A DNA stretch of 64,000 bases from Bolinopsis microptera (Eukaryota; Ctenophora; Tentaculata; Lobata; Bolinopsidae). Below the pieces are notes generated by a model, which saw nothing but the letters and a program-made list of their open reading frames with translations, ran no database searches and had not been told where the DNA came from. Made by a program: the position numbers and the translations under genes. The stretch is taken from the NCBI RefSeq assembly GCF_026151205.1, contig NC_087082.1, forward strand, positions 12,867,865 through 12,931,864, read 5' to 3'. Of this stretch, positions 11,612 to 23,623 are shown piece after piece. Within the stretch, counting starts at the first letter, position 1; the number at the start of each line of letters is the position of its first letter.

Positions 11612-14600
11612 ATGAAGTTATTTCTTCTCTTGCCACATCTACTGGCTACATTGTTATGTGCGGATAAAGAGATCCTCCCACGGATGATTAAACTATGGAA
11701 CTTGCCAACAAAGACAGCTAATGATAACATGCCACAGTTAGAAAAAGAAGAAAAAATATATTGGGGAAAGGATGCTGATGCAAGTATCGCTCCATATCAG
11801 GTTGGATAAGTTTATAAATTATGATATTATGATGATAAGTGTTCGATAGTTTTAGCTATTTCGCAAAGTTAACCGTCGTTAAACATCTGCACCCAAATAT
11901 CTTATAATATTCGAATTTTGTAACTTTGACGACCAATGTTACAGGTTACTGCATGTCTGAAATTTAGCATTTTTGGTCATTTGTTTTATTTTCCAAGCGT
12001 TAGGGTACCTTCTTTCCGGGCGTCATCATGATAATATTACAGCTTTTCAGATTTTGTTGTCATATGACGATTCGGGCCTCTGTGGTGGAGCCATTATTGA
12101 CCAATGGTGGCTGATAACTGCTGCCCATTGCACTGTCTTGAAAAATAAGATAGTCAATATAGCAATGTTTACGGCAAGTTCTTAATTATTTAGAAGGCAG
12201 GGGGAGATGGTGTGGGGCTGGTTAGGGTTTTATTTACCAGATGTGCAAAAAACATATATGCTCTGAAGTTGAACCAGGAATAAATCTGACTATAATCTAT
12301 AATCGGCTATTTTTCTCGTAGATTCCATTATATTATTATTTTTCACAGATAAAACAAATAAATTATATGATTCATAGCAATAAGACCCAGCCGCCTTCCA
12401 TTGTCTCCTTGATAATTGTTGATCGTTCTTCGTACGTTCTTGCAATACCGATGGGAGATGTCTCGAACATTAATTTGGGAGGTTAATATTTATATACTGT
12501 TGTCAGGTTTGGGCAGGTACCCTGCATGTGCTGGAAGAATCAGACAGTGAACAGCACCGTTATGTTGACATGATGTTCCCCCACGAGAACTACAACGATG
12601 CTTCACTTTCTGTTAGCTTTAATTTTGCACGTAATTTGGCTATTTTTTATACTGTTTACCATTTCTGTTCTCTTAAGTTATTCGAAGACATTCATTTTAA
12701 GAGATTCGAGTTTAAACACAGTAATTATGATAGTTTAAATATTAGATAATATGAATACCTATGCCACCTAGGAATCTCTATATTAGAGATACAGCAATAC
12801 CAGTTATTAGTTATGTTATTGTAGGATTGTTGAATTTAGGATAAGGAATGCAGATGTTTAATGCTTTACGCTATCACATCTTCAATCACTTCATATCACC
12901 CTCAATCATGATCATGCCACCATTCAAACCCACCTTCACTCGCAGCACGACATAGCATTGCTCCATTTGAAGGATCCACTTATTCTTAACGAGAACGTTT
13001 CAGTCGTCGCTATTGCAGATAAGGGGGCCGAACCTGGTGACACAGTCCGTGTTTCTGGTGAGAATTGACTAATTGTAATACTGTTTCACTTTGTATCTCA
13101 CAAGGTAAAAAGATCTAATAAAGATATCACTATCGTACAACATTCCGAAAATGCGGAACTAATTGAACTACCACTGCCAATTCTAGATTACCCGAGATTT
13201 GATATTGATCATACTGCAGCAAATGGCCTTTTATAATCTACGTAAACTTGAGAAAATTGCCAATACAGTCAGAATTTTTTGCAGGGTATGGATTAACTGA
13301 AACTGGTGAAGTAGCCGTTCGGCTTCAGTATATTGATCAAGATGTGCCACAGCGAACAGACTGCTTGAATATCTATGGATCGTAATTACGCGTTTGTCTA
13401 TTTTTATACTCTGCATTCTAAGTTGAATTTTATCATACTCGTAGTTGTTATTATTAGTAATCAGCAATTATGAAAATTAAATCATACTTTATTGCTTTAT
13501 TCATTGTTCAAGAAACTTCCGCATGATGATTCCCTTTTTAAATGTTAAGAATGATCTTTAACTGGGTTTTAGTAAATTTAACTTTGGAGCATTGCATTGC
13601 ATAGCCATAATTGATAAACATTTAAACGTCGAGTAGTAAAATTTGGTAAAACCTTGTGTAATAACCTGTAAAACCTTGTTTAATAATAACCTGTAAAACC
13701 TTGTTTAATAATAACCTGTAAAACCTTGTATAATAACCTGTAAAACCTTGTGTAATAACCTGTAAATACTAAATTGTAAAACCTTGTTTAATAATAACCT
13801 GTAAAACCTTGTTTAATAATAACCTGTAAAACCTTGTTTAATAATAACCTGTAAAACCTTGTTTAATAATAACCTGTAAAACCTTGTGTAATAACCTGTA
13901 AAACCTTGTGTAATAACCTGTAAAACCTTGTGTAATAAACTGTAAAACCTTGTTTAAAAACCTGTAAAACCTTGCTAAATAACCTGTAAAACCTTGCTAA
14001 ATAACAGGTTGCTGGACGATAGTATGTGGTGTAGTGGGGATGAGAACATGAAGCACCGAGCTGCTCAGGGTGACTCCGGGGGACCTTTAGTTCTGATGAA
14101 GGACAATGTTACCGAACTAGTAAGAGCTTTCTTAATCACATGGTATTTTTGAGTGCTTACTAACTATTCTCGCCCCTTTGATTAACAGAATTTGAGACGT
14201 CTTACAGTGCATTTGTCGAGAAATATAACTAAACTTAAAATTATTATATTTTTAACTCGCAGGTCGGTATGGTGAGCTATTCTATAACCGGTTATGACAA
14301 AAAACCGTCCTATGACATAAACTCTGATGCGGTTAAAATGAAATCCTGGGCCAATAAAATCATGGTTGGCTGTTTATTTGTATTCTTACCTAAGTTGTTC
14401 AATTTTATTTCAAAGATGCAATTTTACTCTAGCTGAGACTGCAGATCAACTAGAAGCGCAACGTTTAAAATCATGAACACGGAAGTGTATGTAATTTTCT
14501 GTCCAATCTTTACAGTTTTAGAGCCATCTGACGATTGACCATTCAGAATAGAACCTGGGTGAAGCTGATAGCTACAACGGAACCACAAGTGTACTCCTGG

Positions 14601-17600
14601 TCGAACAATGGCCTCAACTATCAGACCGAGTTTATAAAGATGCAGTGCAACACTGGCAAATATTGTCGGGTTCAGGTCACTTTTCTTATTTATTTATCTA
14701 TTAGAACACATTGGACACATAACATCTAAGGACAAGACTATAATAACAGGTCTCAACACGGATAATAACATGAAACACAGCCCGGATTACAGACCAGTAC
14801 CACCAAAAATCTGGCCCTTGTTCAAAGTACACAAGCTATCAGAAGAACAAATCAGGAACAAGGTTGTACCACCACAAAGATTCATCAATGCAGCAAAGCA
14901 TGGTCCCCTCTATAGACTAGGGCAATGGTCAAGCCCACACCTAACAAAAATCAGCCAGGACTACTGTGGAGATGAATTCCTGCTTGACACTCCCCATCTT
15001 ATGAGGAAAATCGAGCAACACAACTCATCCCCACCAAGAGGAAACACCCTACTAGCCACCCTGGACGTGGAAGCCCTGTACCCCTCCATTAACCCACGTT
15101 TAGCACTAGAGGCCATGGCGGACGCTTTTGAATCGGATCGAACCACATCTGAAAGGACTAAGGACGCTTTGCTGAATTTCACCAAACTCTCCTTTAACCA
15201 CTCTTGTGTTACGTTCCGAGACAATTGTTATAAGTCGGAGAAAGGGATCCCAACAGGGGGATGCGATTCAAGGCAGATCGCTGATCTATTTCTGCACTGG
15301 CTTATGCATAAAAAACTTAGGAATGATCTCCCTTGGGATAGTCTCATTGAACTGTTTTTACGCTACATCGATGACTGCTTCATAATCTGGAAGGGTACGG
15401 CAAGGCAGTTTGATTCTTTTGTACAGAAATTGAACCAACTGGCAGCGGAATACGGGATAAGGTTTGGCAGCTGGGAATTGGGGAAGGAGGTGAATTTCCT
15501 GGACATAACCTTGTATTTGGACACAACCAACAAGATCCAATATAAGCTCTACACCAAACCGACAGATGCCAGGAATTTTCTCCGTACTGACAGTTTCCAC
15601 CCAAAACACGTGTTTAACTCCGTAGCCTTCTCCCAAATGCTTCGGATTGCTAACAGGAACTCAAGAGAGGATACACGGCAGGCGGACCTACAGCAATTGA
15701 AATCGGATTTGCGTCGTAGTGGACACGACTCAGCGAAACTGAACGCCTTAGAGCCAAAAGTGTTGGAGAAGCTGTTCAATCCTCCACCCAACTCAGAAGG
15801 AAGTGTTCATGTTCCCCAAAAAACTTCCATGGTGTTTTCAGTCCAACACCTATCGGAGATGCCCCAGCTTAAATCAGTCTTAAAGGAGTTGGAACCGGAC
15901 ATTGAAGCACTATTAGGCCCAACACAAATCACGGTGGCATCGAAGAAAGGCTGCTCGATTGGTAACCGAGTACTGAGAAACAGTGCTATCTGCAGAACAC
16001 CGGCAGAAAATAATTCAGAGTGGACTCAGAAATGCAATGCACCAAGATGCCGAACATGCAGGCATATGTGTAGGGCAGGGGAAGAATTTGTAGTTAATGG
16101 ACAGAAGCTAGTAGTTCCTATCAGATATAATTGTAAATCTAAAAATGTTATTTATGTGGCCCAATGTAAGCTTTGTAATCTTATAAAGGAAGAAGGTTAT
16201 GAGATAGTTGTAGAAGACACTTATTTCGGGCAAACAATGCAAAACTTTCATAAACGTGTCAATGGACACAGAGCCTGTTTTAAAGTAGAGGATCGTAATA
16301 AATCAGCCCTTTCGATTCATGCCTATGAACATCACAGTGACATTTTTACTATTGACAACTATAAATTTGCCATTTTGAAAGAATGTAACCCCAGGGGATT
16401 AAATAGGGAGGAATTTAGGTATATTGAGAAGTATAGAACTAATTGCTTGGGTTTAAATAGATGCAAAGTTGAAAGATAAGGTTCTTAGTTTTTAGTTCTT
16501 CTTTTTTGAAGCTTCATTTTTGAAGCTATATTTTTGTGTAGTTCATCTCCATTTACCTTGTGTATTTTATTTAGGTTATTTGATTCTCGATTGTTTGAGG
16601 CATTTTAGATCTTCGTATATATAGTACTAATAAAACTAACCAACTTAATTCCTTTGTAGCTAATGATGTAATTTAACGAAGTATACACTACATTTGCGTG
16701 TTTCACTGTCTAGCCCACCAACCATAAGTATTTATTTATCTTTTATATTTTTGTAATTTTTTTTCAATTTTCAACAAATGTACACAAATCATGCGAGGGG
16801 ATTATAAAATCGTTAAAATGACCTCAGGTAAAGTCTTTGTCAGTAAATTTAGGCAGCAGTAAGTACAGCAGGATAAAGATGTTCCATGATTACGACATGA
16901 CGAAAGAACCAATCGTAGAACTTACGCCTGAGACTTACTCTTCTGTCCGTAAGTTAACCCTGATGCTTGTTATTTGTACATTTACGATGGAATTTTGATA
17001 GCAGGTTCTATATCATAATAATATGCTGTCATATAATTTGATACCCGTTTCAGAGGCAGAATCAGGTTTTGCTTCAGATTCAGATCAAGCAATGCTCGTC
17101 ATTCTACTCGGTCAGGAAGATATGGTTATTGATTTAACATTCACCTATCAAGTTCTGGATGATTCTTCATGTCGAGGTTTGAAAAATGTGCCTGTATATC
17201 TTAGTGCATTAGAATGTTTGTCAGTTAGGTAGATTCTATAAATAGATTCTATATGATTCTCCGAAATATATTATATTGATAATCAAGACGTATCAAATTG
17301 TATTCTTCTTTCATCCAAGTTGAGACCGCTTACCTACAAGCTAAAAGATTTGATTTAAATTGATTTATCATTATGTGATTCAGTGTATCCTCAGTCCCCT
17401 CATCCCAATGTAATGAAGTGCACGACTGCTTGGACTTATCTGACGAGATAGGCTGTATCTACCCTGACCCACCAGATGGAGAAATGTCTGAGAAGGCAGT
17501 GGGTTGCTACCCAACAGACTACCAGTGTCCCAATGAGTGGTGCATCAGACGAGCTCACGTGTGCAATGGTTACGATGACTGTGTGGGGGGAGCTGATGAA

Positions 17601-17684
17601 ACTGATATGGAGTGTGGAGATAGGGGTGTTGTTTATTCGTTAGCTGTGGTTTTGGCTGCGGCTTTTATGAGGCTGTGCGTTTGA
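11612..17684 (+). CDS. trypsin-family serine protease with LDLa tail
   Basis: Eleven exons join in frame to 493 codons: 11612-11800, 12051-12152, 12507-12611, 12946-13057, 13285-13381, 14008-14119, 14263-14364, 14547-14675, 16828-16948, 17054-17176, 17395-17684. A signal peptide (MKLFLLLPHLLATLLC) is followed by a chymotrypsin-fold domain with CGGAII, TAAHC (His ~89), HDIALL (Asp ~134) and QGDSGGPL (Ser ~225), so the triad is intact. The activation site is atypical (WGKDADASIAPYQ, no IVGG). The residue at chymotrypsin position 189 is Arg, and the Cys191-Cys220 pair is absent. A ~110-residue region, perhaps a diverged CUB domain, then LDLa modules and a hydrophobic C-terminus (GPI or membrane anchor) follow. 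The substrate is unknown. The last four exons are less certain than the protease core. Confidence 0.8.
13636..14004 (+). repeat. ~23-26-bp minisatellite in protease intron 5
   Basis: Tandem copies of a unit close to AACCTTGTTTAATAATAACC (plus TGTAA), with variants TGTGTAATAACC and TGCTAAATAACC, about 15 units. The last unit changes AATAACCTG to AATAACAGG, and that AG is the acceptor of exon 6 at 14,008. The array therefore ends exactly at a splice site. Confidence 0.9.
14770..16479 (+). mobile_element. Penelope-like element, RT plus GIY-YIG ORF
   Basis: A 569-codon frame inside intron 8 of the protease gene, same strand. RT signatures run in order: PPKIWPLFKVHKL (~12-24), LATLDVEALYPSI (motif A, ~95-107), KGIPTGGCDSRQIADLF (motif B, ~158-174), RYIDDCFIIW (motif C, ~198-207) and GKEVNFLDI (~242-250). 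A Cys-rich linker (CNAPRCRTCRHMC, ~416-428) precedes a GIY-YIG endonuclease (NVIYVAQCKLC, then YFGQTMQNFHKRVNGH, then NREEFRYIEKY). RT-GIY-YIG order defines Penelope-like elements. Stops directly upstream and the lack of N-terminal sequence suggest 5' truncation. Motif B departs from the usual MGSPLSP form. The frame is otherwise intact, so the insertion may be young. Confidence 0.93.
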
Positions 17685-18530
17685 AAACTATTTTGCGATT
17701 AATCTAAGATTTTCTGCTGGTAAGAAATGATTTTACATCTTATTTTTGAGATAACTTTGATAATTATGTCCAGGATTGATAAACATATTGTCAATATTTT
17801 CCGTTTCAAGAAAATCATACGAGTAAGATAATATTTTGTGGATTTTAGAGACATTTTATGCTTTTAAGTTAATGATATTTCACTGACAAAATGCAGATTT
17901 GAAAGATTCATCATATATTGCTTTGTGCTATAGAAAAAGAACTTGATCGTTTTGTGTGAGATTGCAATATCATCATTTATTCTCTAAAAAATATACGAAT
18001 TAATTCATTTTGTATGAAAAATCTAGCTTGGATAAAGACGTTGAAAGCTTATCGCACCATCAATAATGGACTTTAGAACTAAGTCATTTAAAATTAATTT
18101 TTTTACTAAAAGATTCTCCCACGTGTTAAATAATCAGTGTAGTGTAAAATGCTTCATTCCATTGTTTTCTGATCACGTTTTAGAAAAGGTTTTTGTTCAT
18201 TGTTTATATTTCTCGTTCTACATTTTTGTTCTATATAGTTGTATTCATTTATGTCAACTCACCAAAATTGAAAGTCTTGACTCTTAGCTAAATTCGCAAT
18301 ACAATCACGACTGAAATATTAATCAAGAAAATCATTAATTCCATAAAACTCAAAGTTTTCAGACGCTCAATACTTCAATAGTGGGCTCAGAACCTTCCGA
18401 GACGGACTCTCCTCAGTTCAGTATTACACTAATTGCATACGTTGCTCTTTTCTTACTCTCTTATCTTAGTGCTTATCTCTGTTGATTGTAACGTGCAGCT
18501 ACAGTGGTTTGTGTATCACCGTGTTACACG
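17685..18530. other. 3' flank of protease gene, no gene recognised
   Basis: AT-rich with one 73-codon frame lacking recognisable features. It should contain the protease 3' UTR. Confidence 0.4.
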
Positions 18531-19403
18531 ACCATGACCATCCCGCCCAGCGAGTATGGTGAAAAGGAGATCAACATGTTAAGGGGTGACTCAGTTGAAC
18601 TTCTCAGCAAGGCTATGAACGAGATGGAGATCACAGCAATGGGGCAACTATCCCCTTCGCGCGTGAGGAATAGAAGATGAACAAGGACACTGCGTGTGAC
18701 TTGTTGCACGATGCATTAAGATATTTGGAGGAGTTCACTGGTGTCGTATCCACGGACTACAAGATGGCCTCAAACTCAGTTAAACATCTTATGTTCGAGA
18801 CACAGGAGACCATCATTAAGCTGCAGTCAGAACTACTAGCCTGCAAAAATGAACAGTTAGAATCGTTACAAACGTCAGTTAAATCGTCAGTCGGAGAGTC
18901 TGTCAAGGCTGAATTCCAATCCATTCAGCTCGGTATTACAGGCGAATTTTCCAGAATCTCAGAAGCCTGTCAGTTCTGAAATGATCAAGAAAGCTGTGAA
19001 AACTGTGGTACAGGAGGAAGACCGAAAGTCTTTATCGGAGCAGGACAATGAGGAGCTCAGCACCGTGGTCAGTGAAGTGTTCTCAGCAATCGGAGAGAAA
19101 CCCAGAATTGAAGCTAGTAGAGTCGGAAAACTCAAACCTGGCAAGGCTGTGAGACCAGTTAAAGTGACTGCGGCAAGTGCAACAATTGTTAATCAGATTC
19201 TCGCTAAATCGAGAAACCTGCGAGCAACGGAAAAGTTTAAAACTGTTTTTATCAGCCCAGATCGATCTCCAGAACAGAGAGCCAAGCAAAGAGAACTCGT
19301 CAGGGACATGAAAAGACTGGTAACTGAGCAGCCTGATAAGCTACACTTTATCAGAAACGGTGCTATAAAGAGTACTGATAAGACTAATAAGACTGCAGAA
19401 TGA
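18531..19403 (+). pseudogene. LINE ORF1 remnant
   Basis: Three successive frames (18531-18680, 18677-18979, 18981-19403) read as one decayed ORF1. The middle part is coiled-coil-like. The last carries FKTVFISPDRSPEQRAKQRE and then EQPDKLHFIRNG, a pattern I associate with ORF1 proteins of CR1/RTE-like LINEs in invertebrates. The join at about 18,979 looks like a 1-nt shift (EACQ continuing into SEMIKKAV). No endonuclease or RT follows, so this is a dead 5' fragment. Confidence 0.6.
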
Positions 19404-22400
19404 GCTTGTGTGTTTTTAATAATTGATTATTATTAGTGTATTCAAGTTTTTGTTGTGTGGAGGATGTTTTAACTCACTCTTGTGTGCCCAGTCTTGCACT
19501 GTCAGTATTTCTCGACACTTTGAGCACACAAAACTGTCAGTTTTCGCGACAATTGTCAGATTTCGTTTTCAGTTCTGTCAATTTCAAGCGCTACTAGCTC
19601 TACGACTACTGTAGTAGTCTACTTCAGCTCATATTAAAGGGAGTTTTCGTCGTGCGTGTAGCGCCCTTCAAGTTTAACTTGGACGGATATGATTTATAAA
19701 ACTTCTGATTATAATATTTATACTATATTGTATTTTGTATTTATGTATTTTAGTAAATGGTCATTAGAACCACCGGCACCGTCCGGGCCCAAACAAACAT
19801 ATAACCGGGCCTCCCATGTAAAGTTCTAACCAAGTCAAAAGGAGCTCTTAAAAAATAATTTCTTGGAGTCATCTAACTGCTTAACTGGGAGAAGTGATTA
19901 TTGCCTGCCTCCTGGTACCCTCTACTGATACGTTTCTATTAATTGGTAGTCTTTGATAGTATTAAACCAGAAAAAGGCTTATCCAATCTAAAGCGGGAAG
20001 TTGTCTGTCTGACGTCTGACGATATTAATTATTTTGGAGCATTGAGCCCCTTGATGACGTCATGTCACAAAGTTCAGCAAACGGACGGCGCGAACAGACA
20101 CACTTATTTTATAAGATCAAAGTAAACTTTGTTAAATTGACCTTGACAGAAAGTCCAGGCGCGCGATTGGTAAGACGAACAAAAAAGGCGGGGGGGGGGG
20201 GGGGGCCTCTCAATAAAACAAATTGAGCTTTTCCGAAAAATGCACTTTGACCAGGAAATGGGAATTCTCAAAAAAAAAATGTTTGGTGAGGAAACGGTGC
20301 GCTAAATGGTCACTGAATTAACTTCCTATGAGGTCATTTGGGTTGGCCGACAAAAACCCCTGTTTCGGTGTATGCCGGACCCTTAAAGGCTGAAAGCATG
20401 GAATTCGAATTTTGAAAGTGATACTGATACTGATTTAGAGAGATCTGTCACCGACACAGGATAAGACGTTTTTAAAACAAGTTCAACATTATCAACAAAT
20501 AATAGTTTACAATTCAAATTAAAATACATAATTTACCAAGTTTGTTACACGAATATTTATATGATTATAAAGATTAGTCAAAAAGTTGTGATGCTATAAA
20601 GTCTAAACAAAACTTTTAATGGCTGAAATCACCTCATCACATTTATAAATAGGTATCATGAAGTTGAACCTCTACCCTCGTCCTCATCTAAATAATTTTA
20701 GTCGCTTATTATAACTAGATCATAATTACCAGATAGTATCTGACGAAGAACGGACCATCATAAATATAATATCTTCACTCTCAGGTGACTACATAATGAA
20801 TCAATCAATTAATATCCATCAACTATGGCATTGAGTTATGAATTCATATATAGAGTAAAAGAGCCTAACAATTCATGCTTACAAATACTGCCAAATATTC
20901 CCCAGACACAAAATGTAATGTGTATAGTTGGTTCTTATCAGCTCTTTGATGTTAAAGTTTTCGTTTAGATTTGAGTAGAATGAACAAATTTTGATTGAAC
21001 GTTCTTATAATGTGTAAACTAACAGTGACATTCGCGTTAGAAATATCAACATTGAACACACCAGCTGCTGCTCCAATAACCGTGGATTTTTAATTAATTG
21101 TTTAGTAAAGGGTGTGCCACAATACTGCTTTCGATTAAACTTCATATTTATTAGGTGACCAGTTTCATCATTTAAGCCATTAGGCCCATTACAAAGGCTT
21201 TGGTTGATATAAAATTTTATACTTAATCTCTACAACCCTACGCCATTATAAAGTTACAATAAATATAATTAATCGCCACAGATTTAAGTGAAGCTTATAA
21301 TGACGAGATACCACAATAGGAGTGACACTATGTAATGATCATTACTCAATATAATAACATCGCCATCTATATTTTAAATTCTATGGCGACATCACAATTT
21401 AATTTTAATCAAATTTAAACTCAAGACAGTATGAATATTAAGTATTTATCCCTTTTTTAAAGATTCACCGGTTATGAAATTGACCTTCTCTATTTCTCAA
21501 AAATTGTTATCATTAGTGACTAAAATCAAATAAATTATCAAAATCAAATTAATTCTCGTAAAAATATTACATTTCACGTCTTTCAGTTTGGTACATCGTC
21601 GAATCTGTTGAATATTTTTCGGGTTTGGAATTATCAGCGAATGACATTACGATCATTCATCTCAGACACTTAATAAAATTCACAACCAAATGAACAAATA
21701 AGATTTATAGTTTTATTTCAGCATCCCCGGACTCCATTTTTATGCATGTATCTATTCATCGATCATAACATTATAACAGATAACTCAAGAACAATCATAG
21801 AATATCCAGAGAAAAAACCACCGCTAAAGATTGCAATTCTAGGCTATTATGACATATTTGAACTAATTACAAGTACAACACTACAAATCTATATTACATT
21901 TATTGAAAATTATGTAACGTGATGGAAATATTTTAAACGGGTAATATCCTGTCCAAACCCAGGATACATAACATGAAGACTTTGTTGTAACTTTGTATGA
22001 AAAGCATTAATACATGACAGGGCAGATTTTGAACGTATATCGTGACTTCTCAAGAGAGAAGTGTGATTAAATGTGGCATCGGAAAAGGTCATGACTGTGG
22101 TCGTACTCCTGTTGGTCAGTTTTAAGGGAGAGAAGCTGAAGCAGGAAATAGAGTAAAGTTTCCCTAGGCGAACTTTGTGATGAGACAGATTAATTTTCAG
22201 AGCATTTTGATTGAATGCTATGTTGTTTACTATAAGGTGAGTTTAGCGCAGGCTGGGTTGGGTTCACAAGTAACGGCTCCTCCCTGAAAAAGGTGTTACA
22301 GATTATTAGGAATTGCAAAGAATGGCCCATATCTCCCTCAAATATAAGCTTAATTAAACGTCAAAATCTACAATTGAGACAGCTTATAAACCGGTAATCC

Positions 22401-22690
22401 CCGGCAAACACAAAATTTTCAAAGTTATGTTTGCTCGGCAACGTTTAAATAACTACCTTCATGGTTTCTTTCTGGCCCGTAAAAAATTCAACTTAAACTG
22501 CTTTAATAACATAATTATAAAATTTTACCTGGCAGGTACAGACCGTACACTCATCTCCGTTCCACCTTTCACTCTGTTCGTAAACTTTTCCAGCTACTAG
22601 ACATCCTCCTTCTACCAACATCCTCTCCTCCAGCTTTTCTGCCTGTTTTCGTTTTCAGCATTATTCATTTTCATTTTCATTATTATTCAG
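19404..22690. other. 3.3 kb without recognised gene
   Basis: AT-rich DNA with a G16 run at 20,190-20,205 and scattered 60-codon frames lacking motifs. No RNA gene or terminal inverted repeats were evident to me. Confidence 0.45.
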
Positions 22691-22754
22691 TTTAACTTTC
22701 AATATTACTCAGTTCCATTTTTTATACAGTTTTACATTAAATCTTATTTTTCAT

Positions 22755-22760
22755 TTTATT
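22755..22760 (-). promoter_or_regulatory. polyadenylation signal AATAAA, peroxidase copy 1
   Basis: AATAAA on the minus strand, about 90 nt after the predicted stop at 22,850. Copy 2 has AATAAA at matching places (42,009-42,014 and 42,016-42,021). This supports ending the gene in the last exon by reading through a nearby GTACCT site. Confidence 0.5.
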
Positions 22761-22849
22761 TACTGTCACTATCTTGTTGGAGGTTTTAAATTTAAATTGC
22801 AGCAAAACTCGCCAGTCATGAATATGGACGAAAATTGAATCACTATCAA

Positions 22850-23623
22850 TCAGTGATAAACTACGAACTGTAAAGGTACCTTAGTCTCGACGAGAGCAAC
22901 TTTATAGTTTAGCATATCCAACTGCCGGTTCATTTCATCAAGACTCTTCATCAAAGCTTCCAGATCATCTCTCACAGTCAATCGCGCGACAACTGCTTCA
23001 TCAAACTCAGAGTCAGCTCTTCCCTCGATGGGGTTCGCTGGGGTTTCAAGCGTTAAGTTATTTGAATTATACAGATCTTACTATTACTATTCATCGAGAA
23101 TCTTCAATCCAAATATTGTGTACGTTTACCGATAAAATCTCAAATGATATGTTCAGTGTTCACTTACCAGGAGTTTCAACAGGATCTTTAGTGACCACAT
23201 CCTGTAGATCCTCACGAGCGTATGAAGTGGCTGGGGTCGGGTAGACTACCACAGTGGTGGCAGTTTTTTCCATACCACCTCTCCCCCCGGTGAGAGTGCC
23301 CCCTTCTGTGGCGGCGTCTGTGGCGGAAGTACCTCCATCAGTAGCAGCAGTGACTCTATCAGTGGTGTCAGTGCCTCCATCAGTAGCAGCAGTGACTCTA
23401 TCAGTGGTGTCAGTGCCTCCATCAGTAGTAGCAGTGCCACTATCAGTGGTGCCAGTGCCCTCATCTGGAGGTGACCCAGTGGTTCCACCGGGGGTAAGAG
23501 TGCTTCCGAAGGTGCCTGTTGTGGTTCTTGGACCGTTAGATATGGCATCACTCGTACCGGTAAGATCAGTGGAGCCTGGTGTACCATCGTACAGGTACGA
23601 TTGGTATCTAAGATAATCTGCCC
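22850..23623 (-). other. copy 1 exons 26-27: Thr/Gly tail and coiled coil
   Basis: Exon 26 (23168-23623) encodes a low-complexity tail with a 14-residue repeat ([14 protein letters not shown]) and many Thr/Ser, likely O-glycosylated. Exon 27 (22850-23037) encodes an acidic, heptad-like helix ([20 protein letters not shown]) ending [12 protein letters not shown]. The repeat sits in a 42-bp coding minisatellite, so length change is expected. The helix could mediate oligomerisation. Reading through GTACCT after ETK is my choice; splicing to an unseen exon is the alternative. Confidence 0.75.

Noticed and set aside
13636-14004. CRISPR-like array
   Set aside because: Units are contiguous tandem copies without distinct spacers, lie in an animal intron, and have no cas genes.
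14961-15791. Minus-strand frames opposite the Penelope-like ORF
   Set aside because: Shadow frames of a well-supported RT/GIY-YIG coding sequence.
23246-23587. Long minus-strand frame rich in Leu/Pro over the peroxidase tail
   Set aside because: Out of frame with the phase-consistent gene model; it reflects the repeat in another frame.
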